NCBI RefSeq assembly: GCF_008271805.1
Contig: NZ_VSRY01000173.1
Location: 124,001-188,000, forward strand
Length of the DNA: 64,000 nt
Reading direction: 5' to 3'
Source: Streptomyces sp. TRM49041
Lineage (GTDB): Bacteria; Actinomycetota; Actinomycetes; Streptomycetales; Streptomycetaceae
Positions within the stretch are counted from its first letter, which is position 1; each line of letters opens with the position of its first letter. Under the pieces are notes generated by a model. The model did not search any database and was not told the DNA's origin. It was given only the letters and a program-made list of their open reading frames with translations. Positions 23,308 to 30,378 of this stretch are shown here, piece by piece. A program made the position numbers and the translations under genes.

Positions 23308-24528
23308 TCAGCCCGCGAGGACGTCCCGCAGCTGCTCCAGCCCCCAGTCCAGGTCCTCCTTGCTGATCACCAGCGGCGGGGCGATCCGGATGGTGGAGCC
23401 GTGTGTGTCCTTCACCAGCACCCTGCGGTCCATCAGCCGCTCGGAGATCTGCCGGCCCGTGCCCTTGGCCGGGTCGATGTCCACGCCCGCCCACAGGCCG
23501 CGCCCGCGCACCTGCCGCACCGCGCCGCCGCCGGCCAGGAGCCCCAACTCGCTGTGGAGGTGGTCGCCCAGCTCGGCGGCCCGCTGCTGGTACTCGCCGG
23601 TGCGGAGCATGGCCAGCACCTCCAGCGCCACCGCGCAGGCCAGCGGGTTGCCGCCGAACGTCGAGCCGTGCTCGCCCGGCCGGTGCACCCCGAGGACCGC
23701 CTCGCTGGACACGACCGCCGACACCGGGACGACACCGCCGCCCAGCGCCTTGCCCAGCACGTACATGTCCGGCACGACGTTCTCGTGCTCGCACGCGAAC
23801 GTCTTCCCGGTCCGCCCGAGACCCGACTGGATCTCGTCAGCGATGAACAGCACGTCCCGCTCCCGGGTCAGCCGCCGCACGCCCGCCAGATAGCCGGGCG
23901 GCGGTACGAGGACGCCCGCCTCGCCCTGGATCGGCTCCAGCAGCACGGCCACCGTGTTGTCGGTCATCGCGTCCGCGAGCGCCGTCAGATCCCCGTAGGG
24001 GACGATCTCGAAGCCCGGCGTGTAGGGGCCGTAGTCGGCGCGCGCCTCCGGGTCCGTCGAGAAGCTGACGATCGTCGTCGTACGGCCGTGGAAGTTGTCC
24101 GCCGCCACGATGATCTTCGCGGTGCCGTCCGGGACGCCCTTGACCCGGTAGCCCCACTTGCGGGCGGTCTTCACGGCGGTCTCCACCGCCTCCGCCCCGG
24201 TGTTCATCGGCAGCACCATCTCCATGCCGCAGAACTCCGCGAGCTGCTCGCAGAAGTCCGCGAACCGGTCGTGGTGGAAGGCGCGCGACGTCAGCGTCAC
24301 CCGCTCCAGCTGCGCCTTGGCGGCCTCGATGAGACGGCGGTTGCCGTGCCCGAAGTTCAGCGCCGAATAACCGGCGAGCATGTCGAGGTAGCGGCGCCCC
24401 TCGACATCGGTCATCCACGCGCCCTCCGCGGTCGCCACGACGACGGGCAGCGGATGGTAGTTGTGCGCGCTGTGCGCCTCGGCGGCAGCGATCGCGTCCT
24501 GCGTTCTCGACACGGGATCTCCGTTCAT
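23308..24528 (-). CDS. rocD: ornithine--oxo-acid transaminase
   Basis: 406 residues from ATG 24528. It transfers the delta-amino group of ornithine to 2-oxoglutarate, giving glutamate semialdehyde, in arginine/ornithine catabolism. Class III aminotransferase features: NTGAEAVETAVKTARKWGY, FHGRTTTIVSFS, LFIADEIQSGLGRTGK, the PLP lysine in YVLGKALGGGVVPVSA and HGSTFGGNPLACAVA. These fit ornithine aminotransferases more than acetylornithine ones. It is transcribed away from glyA. No arginase or other arginine genes are near. Confidence 0.93.
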   Translation of the reverse strand: MNGDPVSRTQDAIAAAEAHSAHNYHPLPVVVATAEGAWMTDVEGRRYLDMLAGYSALNFGHGNRRLIEAAKAQLERVTLTSRAFHHDRFADFCEQLAEFCGMEMVLPMNTGAEAVETAVKTARKWGYRVKGVPDGTAKIIVAADNFHGRTTTIVSFSTDPEARADYGPYTPGFEIVPYGDLTALADAMTDNTVAVLLEPIQGEAGVLVPPPGYLAGVRRLTRERDVLFIADEIQSGLGRTGKTFACEHENVVPDMYVLGKALGGGVVPVSAVVSSEAVLGVHRPGEHGSTFGGNPLACAVALEVLAMLRTGEYQQRAAELGDHLHSELGLLAGGGAVRQVRGRGLWAGVDIDPAKGTGRQISERLMDRRVLVKDTHGSTIRIAPPLVISKEDLDWGLEQLRDVLAG

Positions 24529-24548
24529 CTTCGTACGGCCGGTCGTCT

Positions 24549-24602
24549 CTATCGTCGCTCGGGATACGGACAGGGAAACCTGGTCCGGAAAGCGACGGAT
24601 AG
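24549..24602 (+). promoter_or_regulatory. nested RNA-like hairpin between rocD and glyA
   Basis: CTATCGTCGCT (24549-24559) pairs, with one bulge, with AGCGACGGATAG (24591-24602). Inside, CGGACAGG and CCTGGTCCG form a second stem capped by GAAA. It lies just before the ZTP riboswitch and on the rocD upstream side. It may be a transcribed structure or a double-stranded operator; it matches no RNA family I know. Confidence 0.4.
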
Positions 24603-24610
24603 GGTGGACG

Positions 24611-24721
24611 GTACGCGCGGCGACTGGCGTACGGGGAAACGACCCCGGGGGAGCCGTGCGCGGCAGACAGCAAGGGGCGCCGCCCGCCTGGGCACCCCGA
24701 GGACGACACACGCGCTGCCCA
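24611..24721 (+). promoter_or_regulatory. ZTP (pfl) riboswitch upstream of glyA
   Basis: Conserved pfl elements appear in order: GGCGACTGGCG (24619-24629), a hairpin GGGG-AAACGA-CCCC, GGGGGAGCC closing back on the first strand, a spacer, and the hallmark CCGCCTGGGCA ending at 24694 (CCCGCCTGGGCA from 24683). ZTP/ZMP signals 10-formyl-THF shortage, and glyA is an established target class. TGGGCA (24689-24694) is complementary to TGCCCA (24716-24721), just before the glyA ribosome site CGGAGG, so ligand binding probably frees the start region. That switch is inferred. Confidence 0.8.
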
Positions 24722-24735
24722 CCCCGGAGGACGCC

Positions 24736-26016
24736 ATGACCGGACCCGTCACGCCCGCCACCACACACCCCGCGCTCGCCGCCGCCGACCCGGAGCTCGC
24801 CCGGCTCGTCGGAGCCGAGGAGCGGCTCCAGGCGGAGACCCTGCGCCTCATCCCCAGCGAGAACTACGTCTCGTCGGCCGTCCTGGAGGCGTCCGGCACG
24901 GTCCTGCAGAACAAGTACAGCGAGGGCTACGCCGGCCGCCGTTACTACGAGGGCCAGCAGGTCGTCGACCAGGTCGAGCGGCTCGCCGTGGCCCGGGCCA
25001 AGGGCGTCTTCGGCGTCGACCACGCCAACGTCCAGCCCTACTCCGGCTCGCCCGCGAACCTCGCCGTCTACCTGGCGTTCGCCCAGCCCGGCGACACCGT
25101 GATGGGCATGGCCCTGCCCATGGGCGGCCACCTCACGCACGGCTGGGGCGTCTCCGCGACCGGCACGTGGTTCCGGGGCGTGCAGTACGGCGTACGTCAC
25201 GACACGGGCCTGATCGACTTCGACGAGGTCCGGGACCTCGCCCTCAAGGAGCGCCCGAAGGTGATCTTCTGCGGCGGCACGGCCCTGCCCCGCACGATCG
25301 ACTTCCCCGCGTTCGCGGAGATCGCCCGGGAGGCGGGCGCCGTGCTGGTCGCCGACATCGCCCACATCGCCGGGCTGATCGCGGGCGGCGCCCACCCGTC
25401 GCCCGTCCCGCACGCCGACGTGGTCTCCACGACCACGCACAAGACGCTGCGCGGCCCGCGCGGCGCGATGCTGATGTGCCGCGAGGAGCACGCCAAGGCC
25501 GTCGACAAGGCGGTCTTCCCCGGCCTCCAGGGCGGCCCCCACAACCAGACCACGGCCGCGATCGCGGTGGCCCTCCACGAGGCGTCCCAGCCGGCCTTCC
25601 GCGACTACGCCCACCAGGTCGTCGCCAATGCCAAGGCCCTCGCCGACGCGCTGCTGGCCCGCGGCTTCGACCTGGTCTCGGGCGGCACCGACAACCACCT
25701 GATCCTCATGGACCTCACCGGCAAGGACGTGCCGGGCAAGGTCGCGGCGAAGGCCCTCGACCGGGCGGGGATCGTCGTGAACTACAACACCGTCCCGTAC
25801 GACCCGAGGAAGCCCTTCGACCCCTCCGGCATCCGCATCGGCACGCCGTCCCTCACGTCCCGGGGGCTCGGTACGGAGCACATGGCGGCGGTCGCGGAGT
25901 GGATCGACCGGGGTGTGGCGGCGGCCCGGAAGGGCGACGAGGAGGCCCTGGCGGCGATCCGCGCGGAGGTCGCGGACCTGATGGCCCAATACCCGGCGCC
26001 GGGCATCCCGGCGTAG
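24736..26016 (+). CDS. glyA: serine hydroxymethyltransferase
   Basis: 426 residues; ATG 24736 follows CGGAGG. It converts serine and THF to glycine and 5,10-methylene-THF. Features: the N-terminal LRLIPSENYVSSAVLEASG, NKYSEGYAGRRYYEGQQVVD, the PLP lysine in VVSTTTHKTLRGPRGAML, and the C-terminal IRIGTPSLTSRGLG. It is regulated by the upstream ZTP riboswitch and supplies the one-carbon unit that FolD oxidises. A second glyA elsewhere in the genome is usual in Streptomyces but cannot be seen here. Confidence 0.97.
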   Translation: MTGPVTPATTHPALAAADPELARLVGAEERLQAETLRLIPSENYVSSAVLEASGTVLQNKYSEGYAGRRYYEGQQVVDQVERLAVARAKGVFGVDHANVQPYSGSPANLAVYLAFAQPGDTVMGMALPMGGHLTHGWGVSATGTWFRGVQYGVRHDTGLIDFDEVRDLALKERPKVIFCGGTALPRTIDFPAFAEIAREAGAVLVADIAHIAGLIAGGAHPSPVPHADVVSTTTHKTLRGPRGAMLMCREEHAKAVDKAVFPGLQGGPHNQTTAAIAVALHEASQPAFRDYAHQVVANAKALADALLARGFDLVSGGTDNHLILMDLTGKDVPGKVAAKALDRAGIVVNYNTVPYDPRKPFDPSGIRIGTPSLTSRGLGTEHMAAVAEWIDRGVAAARKGDEEALAAIRAEVADLMAQYPAPGIPA

Positions 26017-26081
26017 GGGCGGCCCGCGGCGGCCTTCTTCCCCACCCCACCCCACCCCTTCCCGAATCGGGAGCTCCGCCC

Positions 26082-26117
26082 CCGAACCCCCGCTCCTCGA
26101 ACGCCGGAGCGGCTGGA
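26082..26117. repeat. Streptomyces-type intergenic repeat/hairpin
   Basis: The strand reads CGAACCCCCGCTCCTCGAAC followed by GCCGGAGCGGCTGG, with CCGCTCC (26090-26096) pairing with GGAGCGG (26106-26112). Elements of the form 'CTCxxACGCCGGAxxGGCTGG' are common between Streptomyces genes. It may also terminate glyA transcription. Confidence 0.55.
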
Positions 26118-26210
26118 CCTCAGCCTGGAGCCCCGGTCCCGGGAAGGGGCGGGGGCGGGGGAGGAACCGCCGCGCACGAGTCCGCTTCCGCACCTGAGAC
26201 AATGAGGGAC

Positions 26211-27227
26211 ATGGCCTCTGCTGATCGTCCTCGTGTGCTCTCCGGAATCCAGCCCACCGCAGGCTCCTTCCACCTCGGCAACTACCTCGGCGCGGTCCGC
26301 CAGTGGGTCGCGCTGCAGGAGACACACGACGCCTTCTACATGGTCGTCGACCTGCACGCGATCACGGTTCCGCAGGATCCCGCCGAGCTGCGTGCCAACA
26401 CCCGCCTCGCCGTCGCGCAGCTGCTCGCCGCCGGGCTCGACCCGGAGCGGTGCACCCTCTTCGTCCAGAGTCATGTCCCGGAGCACGCCCAGCTGGCCTG
26501 GGTCATGAACTGCCTCACGGGCTTCGGCGAGGCGTCCCGCATGACGCAGTTCAAGGACAAGTCCGCCAAGCAGGGCGCCGACCGCGCCACGGTCGGTCTG
26601 TTCACGTACCCGATCCTCCAGGTCGCGGACATCCTGCTCTACCAGGCCAACGAGGTCCCGGTCGGCGAGGACCAGCGCCAGCACATCGAGCTGACCCGGG
26701 ACCTCGCGGAGCGGTTCAACGGCCGCTTCGGCGAAACGTTCACGGTCCCGGCGCCGTACATCCTCAAGGAGACGGCGAAGATCTTCGACCTGCAGGACCC
26801 GACGGCGAAGATGTCCAAGTCGGCGTCCACGCCGAAGGGCCTCATCAACCTCCTCGACGAGCCGAAGGCGACCGCGAAGAAGGTCAAGAGCGCGGTCACC
26901 GACACCGACACCGTGATCCGCTTCGACCCGGAGGAGAAGCCGGGCGTCAGCAATCTGCTCACGATCATGTCGACGCTCACCGGAACGTCCGTCGACGACC
27001 TGGTCAAGGGCTACGAGGGCAAGATGTACGGCGCGCTCAAGACGGACCTCGCGGACATCGTCGTGGAGTTCGTCACGCCGTTCCGCACCCGCACGCAGGA
27101 ATACCTGGACGACCCGGAGACGCTGGACTCGATCCTGGCCAAGGGCGCCGAGAAGGCCCGTGCCGTCGCGGCGGAGACCCTGGCGCAGACCTACGACAAG
27201 GTGGGTTTCCTGCCCGCCAAGCACTGA
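26211..27227 (+). CDS. trpS: tryptophanyl-tRNA synthetase
   Basis: 338 residues from ATG 26211 (an in-frame ATG at 26202 is an alternative). Class I aminoacyl-tRNA synthetase: SGIQPTAGSFHLGNYLGAV holds the HIGH-like HLGN, and AKMSKSAST the KMSKS loop. GEDQRQHIELTRDLAERFN binds ATP/tRNA as in bacterial TrpRS. The length is normal. I see no T-box or attenuator upstream. Single gene after glyA, separated by ~195 bp. Confidence 0.96.
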   Translation: MASADRPRVLSGIQPTAGSFHLGNYLGAVRQWVALQETHDAFYMVVDLHAITVPQDPAELRANTRLAVAQLLAAGLDPERCTLFVQSHVPEHAQLAWVMNCLTGFGEASRMTQFKDKSAKQGADRATVGLFTYPILQVADILLYQANEVPVGEDQRQHIELTRDLAERFNGRFGETFTVPAPYILKETAKIFDLQDPTAKMSKSASTPKGLINLLDEPKATAKKVKSAVTDTDTVIRFDPEEKPGVSNLLTIMSTLTGTSVDDLVKGYEGKMYGALKTDLADIVVEFVTPFRTRTQEYLDDPETLDSILAKGAEKARAVAAETLAQTYDKVGFLPAKH

Positions 27228-27309
27228 GTCCAAACGACTCTGGCCATGGGACAGGTCGAGGCGCCACACTGGCGACCGGATCGTATGACCGAAGGATGAG
27301 GAGAACGAC

Positions 27310-27912
27310 GTGGGGACCGTAACGCTCGGCGTTTCGATCGCGGTCCCGGAGCCCTACGGCAGCCTGCTCCAGGAGCGGCGCGCGGGCTTCGGCGACGCCG
27401 CGGCCCACGGCATCCCCACGCACGTCACGCTCCTCCCGCCCACCGAGGTGGAGGCCGGGCTGCTGCCGGAGGTCCGGGCACATCTGGCCCGGGTCGCGGC
27501 GGCGGGGCGGGCGTTCCCGATGCGGCTGAGCGGCACGGGCACCTTCCGGCCGCTCTCCCCGGTCGTCTTCGTCCAGGTCGTGGAGGGCGGCTCGGCCTGC
27601 TCGTGGCTCCAGCAGCGCATCCGTGACACCTCGGGTCCGCTGGTGCGGGAACTCCAGTTCCCGTACCACCCGCATGTGACCGTCGCCCACGGGATCGCCG
27701 AGGAGGCGATGGACCGGGCGTTCGAGGAGCTCGCCTCCTTCGAGGCGGAGTGGACGGTGTGCTCCTTCGCCCTCTACGAGCAGGGCGCGGACGCCGTGTG
27801 GCGGAAGCTGCACACCTACGAGTTCGGCGGCTGCGGCCCCGCGGGGAAGGTGCCTCCGCAGGGCTCACCGGTCGACGAGCAGGCGCCCACCACGCACGGC
27901 CCCTGCTCCTGA
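27310..27912 (+). CDS. 2'-5' RNA ligase/cyclic phosphodiesterase-family protein
   Basis: 200 residues, GTG 27310, with AGGA just upstream. The two HxT/S motifs of the 2H phosphoesterase superfamily are visible: PTHVTLLPPTEV (about residue 38) and YHPHVTVAHGI (about 118), giving the paired catalytic histidines. Likely hydrolyses or ligates 2',5' or cyclic phosphodiester bonds in RNA or a nucleotide. The last ~20 residues after FGGCG are a non-conserved tail. It follows trpS by 82 bp and may be cotranscribed. Confidence 0.88.
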   Translation: MGTVTLGVSIAVPEPYGSLLQERRAGFGDAAAHGIPTHVTLLPPTEVEAGLLPEVRAHLARVAAAGRAFPMRLSGTGTFRPLSPVVFVQVVEGGSACSWLQQRIRDTSGPLVRELQFPYHPHVTVAHGIAEEAMDRAFEELASFEAEWTVCSFALYEQGADAVWRKLHTYEFGGCGPAGKVPPQGSPVDEQAPTTHGPCS

Positions 27913-27991
27913 CCCGGCGGAAGGACCCGGCCGACCGGATGAGGGGCGCGCCGCGGGACTCCGTGCGCCCGTCCGGTGGTAGGCGTACGCA

Positions 27992-28888
27992 ATGGACTGG
28001 CTGACCAAGCTCCCCGTCATCGGCCCCTGGGCCGCCCGGCTCATGCGCACCCACGGCTGGCGCGCGTACGAGACCCTCGACCGTGCCCGCTGGTCCCGGC
28101 TGGCCGCCGCCATCACGTTCATCAGCTTCCTGGCGGTCTTCCCGCTGCTCACCGTGGCCGCCGTCATCGGCGCCGCGCTGCTCAGCGACGCGCGGCTGCG
28201 CTCCGTCGAGGACAGGATCAGCGAGCAGGTGCCGGGCATCTCCGACCAGCTCGACGTCGGCTCCCTCGTCGACCACGCGGGTACTGTCGGCCTGGTCGCC
28301 GGGGCGCTGCTCCTCCTCATGGGCATCGGCTGGGTCGGCTCCATGCGCGAGTGCCTGCGCGCCGTGTGGGGCCTCGAAGCGGAGGAGGGCAACCCGGTCG
28401 TCCGCAAGGGCAAGGACGCGCTCGTCCTGCTCGGCCTGGGCGCGACCGCGTTGGTGTCGCTCGCCGCCTCCGGGCTGGGCTCCACCGCCGTCGGCTGGAC
28501 CGCCGACCTGCTCGGCCTCTCGGACGGCCGCCTCGGCGAGATCCTGCTGCAGGGCGGGGCGCTCGTGATCGCCGTGCCGGCCGACTTCCTGATCCTGCTG
28601 TACCTGCTCACCCTGCTGCCCGGCGTGGAGCCGCCGCGCCGCGACCTGATGGTCGCCGCCCTGATCGGCGCCGTCGGCTTCGAGCTGCTGAAGCTGCTGC
28701 TGGGCGGCTATATGAAGGGCGTGGCGGCGAAGTCGATGTACGGGGCGTTCGGCGTGCCCGTGGCGCTGCTGCTGTGGATCAACCTCAGCGCCAGGCTGCT
28801 GCTGTTCTGCGCGGCGTGGACGGTCACGGGGAAGCGGCGTCGTGAGGCTACTGCGCCGGCCCCTTCCGGACCGGCCACCGCCGATTGA
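27992..28888 (+). CDS. YihY/BrkB-family integral membrane protein
   Basis: 298 residues with about six hydrophobic helices: ITFISFLAVFPLLTVAAVIG, GLVAGALLLLMGIGWVGSM, ALVLLGLGATALVSLAASG, LVIAVPADFLILLYLLTLLP, DLMVAALIGAVGFELLKLLL, VPVALLLWINLSARLLLFCA. The AITFISFLAVFPLL and YGAFGVPVALLLWI segments are characteristic of the family (once called RNase BN). Molecular function is unknown. Its 3' end overlaps the convergent carboxypeptidase gene by 41 bp. Confidence 0.9.
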   Translation: MDWLTKLPVIGPWAARLMRTHGWRAYETLDRARWSRLAAAITFISFLAVFPLLTVAAVIGAALLSDARLRSVEDRISEQVPGISDQLDVGSLVDHAGTVGLVAGALLLLMGIGWVGSMRECLRAVWGLEAEEGNPVVRKGKDALVLLGLGATALVSLAASGLGSTAVGWTADLLGLSDGRLGEILLQGGALVIAVPADFLILLYLLTLLPGVEPPRRDLMVAALIGAVGFELLKLLLGGYMKGVAAKSMYGAFGVPVALLLWINLSARLLLFCAAWTVTGKRRREATAPAPSGPATAD

Positions 28889-30056
28889 TCAGGAACACCG
28901 CGCCCGCCAGCACCACCAGCACTCCGCCGACGACCGCGAGGGCGATCCCGGCCCCGCTCGACCCGGGCCCGGACTGCCCGGCGGACGTCGCCTCGGCGGC
29001 ACCGCCCCGCTCGGCGGGCCCGACGCCGGCGTCCGTACCGGTCTTCGCGGACTTCGGCGGCACCAGCTGACCGACCGGCTTGGCCTTCCCGGCCGCGGCG
29101 AAGCCCCAGTCGAGGAGCCGCGCGGCCTCCTTGTAGACGGCGAACCGCTCATCCGACGACGGGTTCATGACGGTGACGAGCAGCACCCGCCCGTTCCGCT
29201 CGGCGACCCCGGTGAAGGTGGAGCCGGCATGGGTCGTCGTACCGTTCTTCACCCCGGCGATGCCCTTGTACGGCTCTATGCCGAAGTCCCCGGTCAGCAG
29301 CCGGTTGGTGTTCTGGATCTCGAACGTCTCCCGCTTCTTGCCGGGCTTCTGCTCGCCGGGGAACTGCGTCCGCACGGTCGAGCAGTATGCGCGGAAGTCC
29401 TTGTTCTGCATCCCGCTGCGTGCGATGAGGGTCAGGTCGTACGCGGACGAGACCTGCCCCGGCGCGTCGTAGCCGTCCGGGGAGACGACCTCCGTGTCCA
29501 GTGCCTGGAGCTCGTCGGCGCGCTCGTTCATCTCCTTGACGGTCTTGTCTATGCCGCCGTTCATCTCGGCGAGCGCGTGCACGGCGTCGTTGCCGGACCG
29601 CAGGAACACACCCAGCCACAGGTCGTGGACGGTGTAGATCTGCTTCTCCTTTATCCCGACGAGGCTGGACCCCTCGCCGAGCTTGCCCAGCTCACCGGCC
29701 GACACGAGGTGCTTCTGCGTCTTGGGGAACTTCGGCAGCAGGGTGTCCGCGAAGAGCATCTTGATGGTGGAGGCGGGGGCGAGCCGCCAGTGCGCGTTGT
29801 GCGCCGCGAGGACGTCGCCGCTCTCCGCGTCCGCGACGATCCAGGACCGGCCGGTGAGCTCCTTCGGCAGTACGGGCGCCCCTGCCGCCAGCTGGACCTG
29901 TGTCCCCGGCTTGCCGAGCCGCTCCCCGCCCACCGTGGACATGGAGGCGGGCGGCTTCGGCTGCGGGGTGGGCGACGCCGCGACCGCGGGTCCGGCGGCG
30001 ACGAGGGGCAGCAGCGCGGCGGTGACCACGGCGGTGGCCTTCTTGAGAGCAAGCAC
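28848..30056 (-). CDS. D-alanyl-D-alanine carboxypeptidase (penicillin-binding, S11 type)
   Basis: 402 residues from GTG 30056, which opens a good signal peptide (LALKKATAVVTAALLPLVAA). Longer in-frame starts lie inside the divergent gene. Active-site motifs: SxxK in PASTIKMLFADTLL, SxN in RSGNDAVHAL, and KNG instead of the usual KTG in GIAGVKNGTTTHAG. A Pro-rich spacer and a C-terminal transmembrane anchor (GIALAVVGGVLVVLAGAVFLI) tether it to the membrane. It trims the terminal D-Ala from peptidoglycan stem peptides. No ribosome site is obvious; an inverted repeat overlaps the start. Confidence 0.92.
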   Translation of the reverse strand: MLALKKATAVVTAALLPLVAAGPAVAASPTPQPKPPASMSTVGGERLGKPGTQVQLAAGAPVLPKELTGRSWIVADAESGDVLAAHNAHWRLAPASTIKMLFADTLLPKFPKTQKHLVSAGELGKLGEGSSLVGIKEKQIYTVHDLWLGVFLRSGNDAVHALAEMNGGIDKTVKEMNERADELQALDTEVVSPDGYDAPGQVSSAYDLTLIARSGMQNKDFRAYCSTVRTQFPGEQKPGKKRETFEIQNTNRLLTGDFGIEPYKGIAGVKNGTTTHAGSTFTGVAERNGRVLLVTVMNPSSDERFAVYKEAARLLDWGFAAAGKAKPVGQLVPPKSAKTGTDAGVGPAERGGAAEATSAGQSGPGSSGAGIALAVVGGVLVVLAGAVFLINRRWPVRKGPAQ

Positions 30057-30068
30057 GTTCGAGAACGT
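30055..30068. promoter_or_regulatory. inverted repeat over the carboxypeptidase start
   Basis: ACGTTC-GA-GAACGT, a perfect 6-2-6 palindrome, covers the GTG start of the carboxypeptidase in the 61-bp divergent gap. It could be an operator. It does not fit the actinobacterial LexA box. Confidence 0.4.
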
Positions 30069-30117
30069 ACAACCACCCGCCGAGGGTCCCGACACCGGTG
30101 CACCCGATACTGGTTCC

Positions 30118-30369
30118 ATGAAACTCAGCCGCCCGATCTCCTGGTTCCTGCTCGCGTTCGGGGTGTGGAGCTGGTTCATCTGGATCACTTTCGTCAAGAA
30201 CCTGGTGAACGACGCGAGCGGCCTTGCCTTCGACGACGCGGGGAATCCCACCGGGTACTTCTGGGTTCATCTTCTGCTCGCCATCACGTCCTTTCTCCTG
30301 GGGACGGCCATTGGCGTGATCGGGTTGCGCGGAATGCGCGCCCTGAGTCGCGAACACGACAACAAGTAG
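30118..30369 (+). CDS. small two-helix membrane protein
   Basis: 83 residues. Helix 1 is ISWFLLAFGVWSWFIWITFV, and helix 2 is FWVHLLLAITSFLLGTAIGV, joined by a loop with NDASGLAFDDAGNPTGY and ending in a charged tail. This short protein type is conserved in actinobacteria next to a D-Ala-D-Ala carboxypeptidase and a metallophosphoesterase, suggesting an envelope role. No biochemical function is known to me. Followed by the metallophosphoesterase after 9 bp. Confidence 0.87.
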   Translation: MKLSRPISWFLLAFGVWSWFIWITFVKNLVNDASGLAFDDAGNPTGYFWVHLLLAITSFLLGTAIGVIGLRGMRALSREHDNK

Positions 30370-30378
30370 GGAGCGGCC

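Noticed and set aside
24529..24735. Glycine riboswitch upstream of glyA
   Set aside because: The expected glycine-aptamer sequences are absent; the conserved elements fit the ZTP (pfl) motif instead.
23308..26325. Very long minus-strand frame covering rocD and the reverse of glyA
   Set aside because: Only the part up to 24528 is rocD; the rest is the antisense shadow of glyA, caused by high GC.
30055..30068. LexA/SOS box
   Set aside because: The arms are ACGTTC/GAACGT, not the TCGAAC...GTTCGA layout.
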